Origin: Synechococcus sp. CC9616
GTDB taxonomy: Bacteria > Cyanobacteriota > Cyanobacteriia > PCC-6307 > Cyanobiaceae
Direction of reading: 5' to 3'
NCBI RefSeq assembly: GCF_000515235.1
Contig: NZ_KI911558.1
Coordinates: forward strand, 1,633,819 to 1,697,818
DNA: 64,000 bases
This document shows, piece after piece, positions 40,181 through 49,637 of the stretch. Within the stretch, counting starts at the first letter, position 1. Each line of letters opens with the position of its first letter. A program made the position numbers and the translations under genes. A model generated the notes under the pieces. The model had not been told where the DNA came from. It did not search any database and was given only the letters and a program-made list of their open reading frames with translations.

Positions 40181-41101
40181 TCAGAGCGCCGCGACGGCCT
40201 CCAGGGATGCAGGCGTCATCTCCAGCTGAGGAGCTTCGGCGTACACCTCAGCCGCGTTGTTCGGACTTTCCTGCAAACGCACCTTGTGAAGCTGGGCACC
40301 GATGGCTTTCACCGGGGTGGAGAGGCGATCGGCGATGTGCAGAGCGATGTTCTCCGCCGTTGGCACACACTCGGCAAAGAAGGGAACGTCCTTGTTCAAG
40401 AACGTGTGGTCGAAAGGCTCGACCACCAGATCGTCCACCAAACGCTGCAACGCCGAGAGGTCGCAGACCATGCCGGTGCGGGGATCGATGGCACCACGGA
40501 CGGTGACGTCAACCAAATAGTTGTGGCCATGGCCATGGGGTCGGGCGCATTTGCCGTAAATGCGCTCGTTCTCCTCCTGGCTCAGTTCCGGGCGAGCCAG
40601 ACGGTGGGCAGCGGCGAAGTGGGTGCGGATGGTGAGGAAGGCGTCCATGGGATGTCCGAGGTAGTCGGCCCAGAGGCCCGGTTGTTCGTAAAGGCGGAGT
40701 GCTGTGATCGGCAGGTGCGGTATCAGCCGCTGCCAGATCACCCGCACAAGCGCTTCGGTGGTGGGGAGACACCCCTCCGGCGTTGCAAGGTTGAATTCAG
40801 GCCAGGCCTCATTGAGGAAGCGGAAGTCGAGCTGGCCGGTGATCTCGCTGCGGATGAAGTGCTTCACCTCAGAAAGGTTGAGCACCATGCCATCGGCATC
40901 AAGGCCACCCGCCATCGAAACGATCAGCTCGTAGTTGTGCCCATGGCCAGGGGCCAGGGCACAGGGTCCGAAGCGAGCCGCATTGTCGTCAGCCGAGAGC
41001 TCTGGCAACCAATAACGATGGGATGCACTGAACGTGGCCCGCCTTGTGATCACGCAGCCGCGGCCTTGGCCGTGCCGTGCAGTCGACTTCGTTTCAGTCA
41101 T
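40181..41101 (-). CDS. Tandem 6-pyruvoyl-tetrahydropterin synthase/QueD-like protein
   Basis: 306 residues holding two PTPS domains in a row. Domain 1 (about 15-145) has TFSASHRYWLPELS and CALAPGHGHNYEL. Domain 2 (about 150-275) has HFAAAHRLARPELS and CARPHGHGHNYLVDVTVRG. Both keep the three zinc His and a Cys, but in domain 1 the Cys is two residues further from the His pair. The family makes tetrahydropterin, 6-carboxy-tetrahydropterin for queuosine, or related pterins. Which reaction each half performs is unknown. Confidence 0.88.
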   Translation of the reverse strand: MTETKSTARHGQGRGCVITRRATFSASHRYWLPELSADDNAARFGPCALAPGHGHNYELIVSMAGGLDADGMVLNLSEVKHFIRSEITGQLDFRFLNEAWPEFNLATPEGCLPTTEALVRVIWQRLIPHLPITALRLYEQPGLWADYLGHPMDAFLTIRTHFAAAHRLARPELSQEENERIYGKCARPHGHGHNYLVDVTVRGAIDPRTGMVCDLSALQRLVDDLVVEPFDHTFLNKDVPFFAECVPTAENIALHIADRLSTPVKAIGAQLHKVRLQESPNNAAEVYAEAPQLEMTPASLEAVAAL

Positions 41102-41152
41102 GTGACGTTCCGGCCGGAGGGCATCCTAATGAGCTAACGCCGTTTTCGAGCT

Positions 41153-41728
41153 ATGGCGGAAACCGCCCCCTCCCTGAAACAGACCCTGGCCGGACGAAGC
41201 CTGTATTTGGTGGGGATGATGGGCAGCGGCAAAAGCAGCACGGGCAGGCCCCTGGCAGAACGGCTTGGCTACGGCTTTGTTGATGCGGACGCGGTGATCG
41301 AACAGGCCGCCGGCTGCACCATTCCCGAGATCTTCGAAAGCGATGGCGAAGCGGGGTTCCGCGCCATCGAAACCCAGGTGCTCAGCGCCATCAGCCAACG
41401 CCATTCCCTGGTGGTGGCCACCGGTGGTGGCGTGGTGACCCAGCTCGAAAACTGGGGGCTGCTGCACCACGGCATCGTGATCTGGCTGGATGTGGCCCAG
41501 GAACAGCTGCTGGAGCGCCTCAGAGCCGACGACACCGCCCGACCTCTGTTGCAGCAGCCAGACCCCGCTGCGGCCGTCGAGACTCTTCTGAGTGAACGAC
41601 GGGCTCTCTACGCAGAGGCCGATCTAACCGTGGTGATCCAGGAAGAAACACCAGAGCAGGTGGCCGATGGGATCATGCAATTACTACCAACATTGTTGAA
41701 AGATCCCACAAAGAGTCGTAGAGATTGA
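41153..41728 (+). CDS. aroK: Shikimate kinase
   Basis: 191 residues. Walker A is [10 protein letters not shown], the shikimate-binding motif DADAVIEQ is next, and GGGVV is the substrate loop. It phosphorylates shikimate in aromatic amino acid synthesis. It is divergent from the PTPS gene. Confidence 0.95.
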   Translation: MAETAPSLKQTLAGRSLYLVGMMGSGKSSTGRPLAERLGYGFVDADAVIEQAAGCTIPEIFESDGEAGFRAIETQVLSAISQRHSLVVATGGGVVTQLENWGLLHHGIVIWLDVAQEQLLERLRADDTARPLLQQPDPAAAVETLLSERRALYAEADLTVVIQEETPEQVADGIMQLLPTLLKDPTKSRRD

Positions 41729-41739
41729 TGATCTGAACA

Positions 41740-43077
41740 TCAACCAAACAGCTTGGCAAGACGCTGCGTATAAAACATATTTTGCGGGTCGAGTTGTCGA
41801 CGGATCTCCTGAAATTGCGTCAACGCTGGATACACCTTCAACATTTCTCCAGAGGTCATCGAGATCAATTTCGAGAGATGGGGTCGCCCTCCGTAGGCAA
41901 GCATCAAGGCTTCAACTTTTCTCACCATCTCGACAATCTTTCTAGGGTTTTGGCTGCCGGCAACATCGTGATAAGCGCCACACTCCACATACACTTTTTG
42001 CGGGTCATTCCCACTGGCCAACAAGGACGACTCACCCATCACCTTTTTAAGCCAAACCATGGACGGCAAGGAGAGGTCCAGGGACTGAAACGCCTCCATC
42101 ACACTCGAAAACAATTCGATTGGAACAGCCCATTCAGAACCCGCAATCGTCGGGGAGGGAGGTTGAAAATTCATCACCACCAGATGGGCCGGTCCTGACA
42201 TCCAGAACTGTCCATGAGCATCCTCACCAGTGACAACCTCATCACTCAGGGGCGGAACGGAGGCCTCTCGCACAACTTTGAACAGTGTTGAGGCTGGATC
42301 CCTTGTACTGGCATGGACAAATGACATCGGCCCGCTATCCACCAAGGCCTGCCGCCAGTCAGCAGTGGCCATCGGTTGCTGCACAAGCTTGAGGCGGTAG
42401 GCCGGATCAAGTTGAAGCGTGAGTTGTGTCATTACCCCCAACATGCCCAGCGAAATCCGGGCTGCATCCATATAAGGGTGATCAGACTTCATCTCAACAA
42501 CGGACCCGTCGGCGACAACGAGTCGACAACGCGTCAGCCTGGACGAAAGGCTTCCGCCCATCAAACTGCCGTGGCTTCCGGTTGAGACGGCTCCTCCAAT
42601 CGTCACCCACGGTGGTGCTGGAGCATTGGACAGAGTGAGCCCTCTGGCCCATGCCTCACGGTGAATTGTTTCCAACAAAACACCTGGGCCACAGGTCACA
42701 GTTCCGGCGTCTTGATCGAAACTCAGTGCATCAAGATGTGCAGTTGACAACATCAATGTGTCGCCATCGCCATACCACTTGGTATTCCAGGATGTTCTTC
42801 GACCTACGACACGACATTGGCGATTTTGTTGACGACAATGTCTGACAATCTCAACCACGTCGCCTTCTGTTCTTGGAGCCAGAACATCAGCCGAACCACC
42901 AAAAACAGTGAACCCAGACCAATCTCTTAATGGGATCGAAACGGAATCAATCTGAGCGAAGAATGTGTTGTCACTGACAGCCTGGGCATTCAATCGTTCT
43001 GCCCAGGAATGGCTACCAATCAGGCCGGCAGCTGTCACACCGCTGCGGAGAAGGAAGGAGCGCCTGGTCAATGCCAT
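41740..43077 (-). CDS. FAD-linked oxidase (gulonolactone/arabinonolactone oxidase-like)
   Basis: 445 residues with a twin-arginine signal (TRRSFLLRSGVTAAG), a PCMH-type FAD-binding domain (FGGSADVLAPRTEGDVVEIV; PPWVTIGGAVSTGSHGSL) and a D-arabinono-1,4-lactone oxidase-like C-terminus. In aldonolactone oxidases the FAD is often tied to a His in a VGxGHSW motif; here the same place reads VVGRRTSWN, so that His is missing and the flavin should be non-covalent. Base use is a little less GC-rich than neighbours. The substrate is unknown. Confidence 0.8.
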   Translation of the reverse strand: MALTRRSFLLRSGVTAAGLIGSHSWAERLNAQAVSDNTFFAQIDSVSIPLRDWSGFTVFGGSADVLAPRTEGDVVEIVRHCRQQNRQCRVVGRRTSWNTKWYGDGDTLMLSTAHLDALSFDQDAGTVTCGPGVLLETIHREAWARGLTLSNAPAPPWVTIGGAVSTGSHGSLMGGSLSSRLTRCRLVVADGSVVEMKSDHPYMDAARISLGMLGVMTQLTLQLDPAYRLKLVQQPMATADWRQALVDSGPMSFVHASTRDPASTLFKVVREASVPPLSDEVVTGEDAHGQFWMSGPAHLVVMNFQPPSPTIAGSEWAVPIELFSSVMEAFQSLDLSLPSMVWLKKVMGESSLLASGNDPQKVYVECGAYHDVAGSQNPRKIVEMVRKVEALMLAYGGRPHLSKLISMTSGEMLKVYPALTQFQEIRRQLDPQNMFYTQRLAKLFG

Positions 43078-43178
43078 GCATCAGCGTCGAACTCTCGTTT
43101 CAACGTAAAGGCATCACTCCGAATCCCTGTTCAGATCAGTAACGACGATTGACGGGTTCAAGACAACATCGTGAATCG

Positions 43179-43442
43179 TCAGTTGGCAGGTGGCTCCAGC
43201 CTCACCGCAAACCACTGCAACGTCATCCCTGGGCTGATCTCCAGATCGCAGGCCGTGTCGAGCAAGCGTTGCGCCGCGGCCTGGACCGTCGGTTGATTGC
43301 GTAGATCAGCGGGGAGCTGGTCGAGCGATCGCAGCCAATCGCTCAGCCATGTCAACGTGTCGGCAGCGCTGAGCAACTGCTCTGGCTTGCCCGGCTCCAG
43401 CACCACGTAGTCATCACAGGCACGGATCAAGGGATCAGACAT
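43179..43442 (-). CDS. CRR7-like NDH-1 biogenesis protein
   Basis: 87 residues from the ATG at 43442. YVVLEPGKPEQLLSAADTLT, then WLSDWLRSLDQLPADL matches the CRR7 (chlororespiratory reduction 7) family, needed to build the NDH-1 complex in chloroplasts. Its role in cyanobacteria is less certain. The start codon overlaps that of the divergent gene at 43441 by two bases. Upstream in-frame codons exist but are antisense to that gene. Confidence 0.75.
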   Translation of the reverse strand: MSDPLIRACDDYVVLEPGKPEQLLSAADTLTWLSDWLRSLDQLPADLRNQPTVQAAAQRLLDTACDLEISPGMTLQWFAVRLEPPAN

Positions 43443-44118
43443 GAAACAACGGCTGCTGGCCCTGCTGCTGTGCTTCACCATCCTGCTCATGGCTGCACCT
43501 GCGTGGGCCTCCTCCGTGCTGGAAGCTCGCCTGAGCAGCTGGCCTGAATGGAACCTGCCAAGCCCTCTGCCCCGGCCGAGCAACGACGATGATCTGGTGT
43601 ATCCCTCCTGGTTTAAAGGGCTCTGGCAGGTCGAAAGCCTGGATCTCGATGATCCGGACGCACCGCCGCTCATCCATCAGGCCCGTTTCAGCCCTGATGC
43701 GGACGGGCGCCTCGTGGGAGATCGCGCCTTCAACGCCCTCGCCATCGGCCAAGCCCTGCTCGGCGATCAGCTGCTGCGGGTGGAAGACGATCCGGACAGC
43801 GCCAATCGTCAGATGGCTCAACTCAAGGGTGATCTGCGACTGGAGACCAGCGTCACCGGTCGGCGACAGGAAACCCTGGATGATGGCGGCTTTCTAGCCG
43901 ATGAGCTCGTTCTGCAAATCCTGCATGCCCCCGGCCCGCCAAGGCTGAGCCGCATCGAAACCCTCAGCCTCTACAAACGCTGCGACGTCGACATCTGTGC
44001 CGACCAGTGGCAGGCCCGCTATGCCGCTCCCGGTCAGACGCTGCGGGATCGAGCCGTCGCGACCCACCGTTACAGGCTGCGCTTCACACCTCTTCCAGGG
44101 TCCGCTCCATCAACTTGA
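43441..44118 (+). CDS. Exported DUF6816-like protein
   Basis: 225 residues with a clear signal peptide (MKQRLLALLLCFTILLMAAP, then AWA) and a mature beta-rich domain containing LVYPSWFKGLWQVESLDLDD. Such secreted proteins are conserved in cyanobacteria without known function; the DUF number is my best match. The ATG at 43441 shares two bases with the CRR7-like start on the other strand. The 3' end overlaps the convergent GST gene by 35 bp. Confidence 0.65.
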   Translation: MKQRLLALLLCFTILLMAAPAWASSVLEARLSSWPEWNLPSPLPRPSNDDDLVYPSWFKGLWQVESLDLDDPDAPPLIHQARFSPDADGRLVGDRAFNALAIGQALLGDQLLRVEDDPDSANRQMAQLKGDLRLETSVTGRRQETLDDGGFLADELVLQILHAPGPPRLSRIETLSLYKRCDVDICADQWQARYAAPGQTLRDRAVATHRYRLRFTPLPGSAPST

Positions 44119-44809
44119 GTTCAAGCTGATCGCGCCACTGGAAAAGCGCTTGCAACTTGGGGTGATCGCTCAGCCCCGGGACACCGCGCCCCGCCAGCGG
44201 AGAACCGGCCGATTGAGGGAAACGCAACAGCGAGAGCTGCGCGGCCACAGCGAGATCAGCCATCGTCATGGTTTCACCCACCAGCCAGGGACTGGCCTCA
44301 ACCGAGGCCGCCAGTTGTTCAAGACTCGCCAACAGAGCTGTCCGCTCCCCCTGATTCACCAGCTCACTGACGCTGTTGACCCAACCGCCAGGAATCGCAC
44401 CCATCACAGAGCGGAGGGGATCAGGAACATCGTCGGGCAGCAATGCCACCCGCAACTCGGGATCCAGGGCGGCTGCCTGGACAAGGCACGCACGCCCACC
44501 GGCGGCCAGGGTCGTATCCGCCCAATCCTCAATCAGATGCACCTGAGCGGCCTGTTTCGCATCAGCCGGCAAGAGTGCTGGCTCTCCCCCAGCCAGGTCT
44601 AGATGGCGGCTGATGGTGCTGGAGTCCGCCAGCACCGTGTCGCCATCCACCAGAACCGGAACCTGGCGTTGTCCGGACAAACGAAACACGGCCACCTGGC
44701 CGATCCCAGGAGTGACCTCAACGGTTCGGTAGCTCAGCCCCTTGGCCTGAAGCACCATCCGCACCTTGAGGCAAAACGCTGAATGACGGAATTGATGCAG
44801 CTCCAGCAT
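44084..44809 (-). CDS. Glutathione S-transferase family protein
   Basis: 241 residues. The N-terminal thioredoxin-like part has FRHSAFCLKVRMVLQAKGL, then RQVPVLVDGDTVLADSSTI (cis-Pro and the ES/DS glutathione-binding pair). An all-helical C-terminal domain with WLVGETMTMADLAVAAQLSL follows. The class is unclear. It could act in detoxification or redox repair. Confidence 0.88.
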   Translation of the reverse strand: MLELHQFRHSAFCLKVRMVLQAKGLSYRTVEVTPGIGQVAVFRLSGQRQVPVLVDGDTVLADSSTISRHLDLAGGEPALLPADAKQAAQVHLIEDWADTTLAAGGRACLVQAAALDPELRVALLPDDVPDPLRSVMGAIPGGWVNSVSELVNQGERTALLASLEQLAASVEASPWLVGETMTMADLAVAAQLSLLRFPQSAGSPLAGRGVPGLSDHPKLQALFQWRDQLELKLMERTLEEV

Positions 44810-44867
44810 GGGATTAGCGCCATGGGCCCGGCAGAGTAGCCATCAGATCCCAGAGCTCGCCAGCACC

Positions 44868-45074
44868 ATGCGGGAGTTTTTCCTCAACGTCACCCGCTAT
44901 CCCCGCTATCTGATCGCCTTCACCCTCGGCGTGATGAACTCGGTTGCGGAACCGCTTGCCCGCAGGCGCAGCAACCCGGTAACTGCCGTCGCCTTGATCG
45001 GTGCTCTGATCAGCGGCTTGATCAGCCTCAGCCTCGTGCTGCGTGCCATGGTGCAATCAGCACCAGTGGCGTGA
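44868..45074 (+). CDS. DUF751 family membrane protein
   Basis: 68 residues from the ATG at 44868: [20 protein letters not shown], then a polar loop and one more hydrophobic helix. The FxxNVxRYPRYxI start is the DUF751 (Ycf33-like) hallmark. It is followed 8 bp later by rbfA, likely the same operon. Confidence 0.85.
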   Translation: MREFFLNVTRYPRYLIAFTLGVMNSVAEPLARRRSNPVTAVALIGALISGLISLSLVLRAMVQSAPVA

Positions 45075-45081
45075 CGGACCG

Positions 45082-45486
45082 ATGGCTCAGGGGCGTCGTG
45101 TGGAACGGGTGGCGGCCCTGATCCGCAAAGAAACAAGCGAATTGCTGATGAATGGCATTCGTGATGAGCGGGTGCATCAGGGCATGGTGAGCATCACGGA
45201 TGTGGAAGTGTCCGGCGATCTGCAGCACTGCAAGATCTTCGTGAGCGTGTTCGGGGAACAGAACGACCGCAACGAGGTGCTCGAAGGGTTGAAGGCGGCG
45301 AGCGGCTACCTGCGTGGTGAACTGGGCCGACGCCTGCAGATGCGCCGGGCACCGGAGGTGGTGTTCCAGCTCGACAAAGGCATCGAGAAGGGAACCTCTG
45401 TGCTGGGCCTGCTCAACCGCCTGGAAGATGAACGACAGGAGCGTGGCGAGATCCCCCCAGGCAGCGATGAGCTCCAACCCGATTGA
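45082..45486 (+). CDS. rbfA: Ribosome-binding factor A
   Basis: 134 residues. [20 protein letters not shown], then [20 protein letters not shown] and [20 protein letters not shown] are typical of RbfA, which binds 30S subunits during maturation and cold adaptation. I use the ATG at 45082, not the longer frame beginning in DUF751. The last 20 bp overlap the GH3 start. Confidence 0.94.
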   Translation: MAQGRRVERVAALIRKETSELLMNGIRDERVHQGMVSITDVEVSGDLQHCKIFVSVFGEQNDRNEVLEGLKAASGYLRGELGRRLQMRRAPEVVFQLDKGIEKGTSVLGLLNRLEDERQERGEIPPGSDELQPD

Positions 45487-47065
45487 TCCTCTGCGGCGTC
45501 AGATCGCCGAACTGATCGTGGTGAGGGCCAGTGGTCATCTGGATGATCAGCAGCGCCGTTACCCCCGCTGGGAACTGCCCAACTCCGCATTGCGGCGGCT
45601 GCTCCACAACGGTGTCGGCGGCGTGATTCTGCTGGGGGGAAGCGCCACCGAGCTGCAGCAACGAACCCGCCAGCTGCAGAGCTGGGCCTCACAACCTCTC
45701 CTGTTCTGCGCCGATGTGGAGGAGGGCGTGGGCCAACGCTTCGAGGGCGCCAGCTGGTTGGTGCCGCCCCTCGCCCTCGGCCGCCTCCACCGCAGCGAAC
45801 CCGCACGTGCCCTGGCCCTGGCGGAGCGCTATGGACGCTGCACCGGCGAACAGGCCCGTCGCTGCGGCCTCAACTGGGTGCTGGGCCCCGTCTGCGATGT
45901 GAACAACAACCCCGCCAACCCGGTGATCAATGTTCGGGCCTGGGGTGAAGATCCAGGAACCGCTGGAGCCCTGGCCGCCGCCTTCCAGCACGGCCTCAAC
46001 CAGGTTGGCGTGCTGGGTTGCGCCAAACATTTCCCGGGCCATGGCGACACCGCCAGCGATTCCCATCTGGACCTGCCGGTTCTGCCCCACGATCGACAGC
46101 GTCTTGATCAGATCGAGCTACCGCCGTTTCAGCAGTTGATCGAGGCCGGAATCGACAGCGTGATGACGGCTCACCTGCTGCTGCCGAATCTGGACCCGGA
46201 ACGCCCGGCCACACTGTCGCCCACGGTGCTGACGGACCTGCTGCGCCGGCAGATGGGGTTCAGGGGACTGGTGGTGACCGATGCGCTGGTGATGGAAGCG
46301 ATCGCTGCCCGCCATGGTCCCCAGGAGGCGGCCGTGCTCGCCTTCGAGGCCGGGGCAGATTTAATCCTGATGCCGGCTGATGCCGACGCCGCGATCGACG
46401 GACTTCAGGCAGCCTTCAGCGATGGCCGCCTGCCGATGGAGCGTCTTGAGGAGGCCCTGCAGCGGCGGCGCCAGGCCCTTGCCAAGGTGGCCACAACAAC
46501 AACCGCGGCGATCGCCAGCGAGGACGATCGCGAGCTCGAACGGGAACTGGTCGCTGCCTGCAGCACCATCCAGTGCGCTGCAGGGATCAGCGCCAGCAGC
46601 GGTGTGAATCTGATCCGTGTGGATGGCATCTTCCCCTGTCCCGCCTTGAGTGGCGATGCTCCGGCTCTGCAGCTGCCGGAACGTTTGGGGTTGGCCAGCG
46701 TGGTGATCCATGGCCAGGGGGTTTCCCCTTGGCAGAACAATGCAGACACTCCGCTGGCCCTGGAGCGAATCGGGTCAGGACCCGTTTTGCTGCAGTTGTT
46801 TGTGCGCGGCAACCCGTTCCGAGGCCACAGGGATGGTCGGGAACCCTGGCTGGCGGCCGTCAGGCAGCTGCAGCGGCTCGATCGTCTGGCGGGACTTGTG
46901 GTTTACGGCAGCCCCTATCTCTGGGAGCAGCTCAAAGCCGGTCTCGATCCAGAGATTCCTGCGGCCTACTGCCCCGGCCAGATGCCCGAAGCCCAGCGCC
47001 ATGTGCTGACGACTCTGCTGAGACCAGCTGAAGCATCAGCCCACAACGGCGAATTCACCGACTGA
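45467..47065 (+). CDS. Glycoside hydrolase family 3 (NagZ-like)
   Basis: 532 residues. The TIM-barrel has [19 protein letters not shown] (general acid His loop of NagZ-type enzymes) and [13 protein letters not shown] (nucleophile Asp), with [22 protein letters not shown]-terminal domain of about 190 residues follows, longer than in compact NagZ. Probably a beta-N-acetylglucosaminidase of peptidoglycan recycling. I start at the ATG at 45467 inside the rbfA end; the longer frame reads through rbfA out of frame. Confidence 0.88.
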   Translation: MSSNPIDPLRRQIAELIVVRASGHLDDQQRRYPRWELPNSALRRLLHNGVGGVILLGGSATELQQRTRQLQSWASQPLLFCADVEEGVGQRFEGASWLVPPLALGRLHRSEPARALALAERYGRCTGEQARRCGLNWVLGPVCDVNNNPANPVINVRAWGEDPGTAGALAAAFQHGLNQVGVLGCAKHFPGHGDTASDSHLDLPVLPHDRQRLDQIELPPFQQLIEAGIDSVMTAHLLLPNLDPERPATLSPTVLTDLLRRQMGFRGLVVTDALVMEAIAARHGPQEAAVLAFEAGADLILMPADADAAIDGLQAAFSDGRLPMERLEEALQRRRQALAKVATTTTAAIASEDDRELERELVAACSTIQCAAGISASSGVNLIRVDGIFPCPALSGDAPALQLPERLGLASVVIHGQGVSPWQNNADTPLALERIGSGPVLLQLFVRGNPFRGHRDGREPWLAAVRQLQRLDRLAGLVVYGSPYLWEQLKAGLDPEIPAAYCPGQMPEAQRHVLTTLLRPAEASAHNGEFTD

Positions 47066-47100
47066 GCGACCTATCGTCGGCCGACTTCACGGCGCCGCTG

Positions 47101-48303
47101 ATGCTCAGCCTCTCGATGATCGTGCGAAACGAGGAGGCACGCCTTGCTGCCTGCCTCGCCTCCGTGAAAGGTCTGGCGGACGAGCTGGTGGTGGTGGACA
47201 CCGGCTCCACCGATGGCACGATCGCCGTTGCCGAAGCCGCCGGCGCTCGCGTGGAGCGGATCGAATGGCCGGGGGATTTTGCCCCCGCTCGCAACCGTGC
47301 CATGGACTTTCTCAGCGGCGACTGGGTGCTGGTGCTGGATGCCGATGAACAGTTACGGCCGGAAGTGATTCCCAGCCTCAAGGCCCTGATGGCCCAGCCC
47401 GATGTGCTCGTGATCAATCTGTTGCGCTACGAGCTGGGAGCAGCTATGGCGCCCTACTCGAATGTGAGCCGCCTGTTCCGTCGCCACCCCGGCATTCGCT
47501 GGAGCAAGCCGTATCACTCGATGATCGATGACAGCGTCCAGGTTCTGCTGGAGCAGGAAACCCACTGGCGCATTGCTGACTGCCGCGAGCCAGCCATCCT
47601 CCACGACGGATACAGACCTGAGCTGCTGGCTGGCACCGACAAGGCGGAGCGGCTGCGTCAGGCGATGCAAAGCGAACTGGAGCGCCATCCCGGTGATCCC
47701 TACGCCAGCGCAAAACTGGGCGGTCTGCTGATCAGCGATGGGCAGCTTCAGGAGGCCGTCGCGCTGTTGCGCAGGGCGCTTGATCAGGACTCGATGCAGG
47801 ACGGTGAGCGCTATGAACTGCTGCTCCACCTGGCGCTGGCTGTCACCCCATCCGAGCCGGGCGAAGCGATTGCGCTTTATCGAAAGGCTCTGGAGATCTC
47901 CCTGGACACCCGCATCACCCTCGGGGCCCGGCTCAACCTGGCCGCCCGGCTGATGGAACAAGGAGACCTTGAGGAAGCCATCAACCTGACCCGGATTGCG
48001 ACCCAACGGGCACCGGAAGTGGCCCTCGGCTGGTACAACCTCGGGCTGATGCATCGCCGTCGTGGCGACATCAGTGCAGCTCTGCAGGCTTATGAGCAGG
48101 CCTTGCAGCTTGACCCCGACAACGCTGCATGCCATCAGAACCATGCCGTGGCATTGCTGATGGGGGGTGACATCGAAGGGGCACGCCAGGGGTTCCGCAA
48201 CGCCATCGCCCAACTGGACCATCAGGGGCGGACGGATGAAGCCCAAAACCTGCGGCAGACAGCAGGGCAGATCGTGAAACTTGATGTGGAGCCGAACGCT
48301 TGA
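47101..48303 (+). CDS. Family 2 glycosyltransferase with TPR repeats
   Basis: 400 residues. The N-terminal GT2 domain has LSLSMIVRNEEARLAACLAS, then DTGSTDGT and the metal-binding DADEQ. From about residue 190 there are TPR units (LGWYNLGLMHRRRGDISAAL, then QAYEQALQLDPDNAACHQNH). This combination is widespread in cyanobacteria; the acceptor is unknown. It is followed directly by hemD with a 4-bp overlap. Confidence 0.9.
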   Translation: MLSLSMIVRNEEARLAACLASVKGLADELVVVDTGSTDGTIAVAEAAGARVERIEWPGDFAPARNRAMDFLSGDWVLVLDADEQLRPEVIPSLKALMAQPDVLVINLLRYELGAAMAPYSNVSRLFRRHPGIRWSKPYHSMIDDSVQVLLEQETHWRIADCREPAILHDGYRPELLAGTDKAERLRQAMQSELERHPGDPYASAKLGGLLISDGQLQEAVALLRRALDQDSMQDGERYELLLHLALAVTPSEPGEAIALYRKALEISLDTRITLGARLNLAARLMEQGDLEEAINLTRIATQRAPEVALGWYNLGLMHRRRGDISAALQAYEQALQLDPDNAACHQNHAVALLMGGDIEGARQGFRNAIAQLDHQGRTDEAQNLRQTAGQIVKLDVEPNA

Positions 48304-49097
48304 GTGATGCGTTGAACGGGCGCACCGTGGTGGTCACCCGTGCTGCCGAACAGCAGGGTGAAGGGCGACGACTGCTCGAATCACTTGGGGCACATGTGCT
48401 GGATCTGCCGGCTCTGGTGATCGGACCACCCGATCAGTGGGGACCTCTGGATGACGCCCTGGCGGATCTGGAGAATTTCCACTGGCTGGTGTTCTCCAGT
48501 GCCAACGGTGTTGAAGCGGTGGAACAGCGTCTGCGGACCATGGGGAGCAACCTGGCCCGCCGCCCCCGCAGCCTCAAGATCGCAGCCGTGGGTCGCAAGA
48601 CGGCGCGTCTGCTGGAGGATGTCGGCGCCACAGCCGACTTCGTTCCGCCTCGATTCGTTGCCGACAGCCTGATCGAGCATTTCCCTGTCTCAGGCTTTGG
48701 GCTGCGCATGTTGCTGCCCCGTGTGCAGAGCGGCGGCCGAACTCTGCTGGCGGATGCCTTTGCAGAGGCGGGCGTGCGCGTTGTGGAAGTGGCTGCCTAT
48801 GAATCGCGCTGTCCGCAGGCGATGCCTGAAGCGACAGCGTCGGCTCTGGAGGCCGGCGCCGTGGATGCCATCACCTTCAGCAGCGGCAAAACCGCTGACC
48901 ACACCGCTCTGCTGCTCAAGCAACGCTTCGGTGATCACTGGCTGGAGCAGCTCGCTGAAGTGAAAGTGGTGTCGATCGGGCCGCAAACCTCACGCAGCTG
49001 CCTGGCCCAGTTCGGACGGGTGGATGGGGAGGCCGATCCCCATGATCTCGATGGACTGGTGTCCGCCTGTGCTCAGCTGATGCAGAGCGGATCCTGA
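48300..49097 (+). CDS. hemD: Uroporphyrinogen-III synthase
   Basis: 265 residues with the two-domain HemD fold: GRTVVVTRAAEQQGEGRRLL at the N-terminus, FSSANGVEA, then DAITFSSGKTADH and VVSIGPQTSRSC. It closes and inverts hydroxymethylbilane, a shared step for haem, chlorophyll, bilins and cobalamin. The start is a TTG overlapping the previous stop (ttga). The 3' end overlaps the convergent lipoprotein gene by 25 bp. Confidence 0.92.
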   Translation: MSDALNGRTVVVTRAAEQQGEGRRLLESLGAHVLDLPALVIGPPDQWGPLDDALADLENFHWLVFSSANGVEAVEQRLRTMGSNLARRPRSLKIAAVGRKTARLLEDVGATADFVPPRFVADSLIEHFPVSGFGLRMLLPRVQSGGRTLLADAFAEAGVRVVEVAAYESRCPQAMPEATASALEAGAVDAITFSSGKTADHTALLLKQRFGDHWLEQLAEVKVVSIGPQTSRSCLAQFGRVDGEADPHDLDGLVSACAQLMQSGS

Positions 49098-49621
49098 GCT
49101 GTGCCGTTCTGGGCCAAACGCACGCAACCGCTCGGCACATCGATGGCCAGAACGGACCATCCCGGAGGCAGCAAAGGGGCACTGTCTCCTGAGCAACGCC
49201 CATCAGCACTCACACAGAGCACGCCACTCAACTCCGCATTGCTGGCCAGCGCCCGACTCTGACCAGCCACCAGAAGCACCCCCGTGACCTTGATGCCGGA
49301 GCCAGGATCGACAGCCGGATCAGCCCCTGGCTCCTGATCTGGATCAGCGTCGGGATTCGTCACCGATTCAGGTGCACTCGGCTGCAGTGGAGCGAAGGGA
49401 TCAAGCCGACCTCCAGGAGCAGCGTCTCGCACCTGTTCGACCGTTGGCAGAGGCGTCAGCCCCAGTTCCGGCGGCGCAATCCTGTCAGCCGCAGACTGCT
49501 GATCCTCCTCTGAAGGCGGGGTTGTCGAGGCGGGGGGGCTTACCGCTGGCTCCGATGTTGTGGACTCGCCTCCACATGCGAACAGGCCGAGAGCACAGCA
49601 GCCGATCGCGATCGACGCCAT
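49073..49621 (-). CDS. Putative lipoprotein, 182 aa
   Basis: From the ATG at 49621 the start MASIAIGCCALGLFACGGES has a lipobox (LFAC, acylated Cys15 or so). A long Pro/Ser/Asp-rich linker leads to a C-terminal domain IKVTGVLLVAGQSRALASNA. The stretch GGRLDPFAPL resembles PilP/GspC-type pilus or secretion proteins, but that link is weak. It lies 16 bp downstream of the SRPBCC gene on the same strand. Confidence 0.65.
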   Translation of the reverse strand: MASIAIGCCALGLFACGGESTTSEPAVSPPASTTPPSEEDQQSAADRIAPPELGLTPLPTVEQVRDAAPGGRLDPFAPLQPSAPESVTNPDADPDQEPGADPAVDPGSGIKVTGVLLVAGQSRALASNAELSGVLCVSADGRCSGDSAPLLPPGWSVLAIDVPSGCVRLAQNGTAQDPLCIS

Positions 49622-49637
49622 GGACCTGCAGGCCCGC

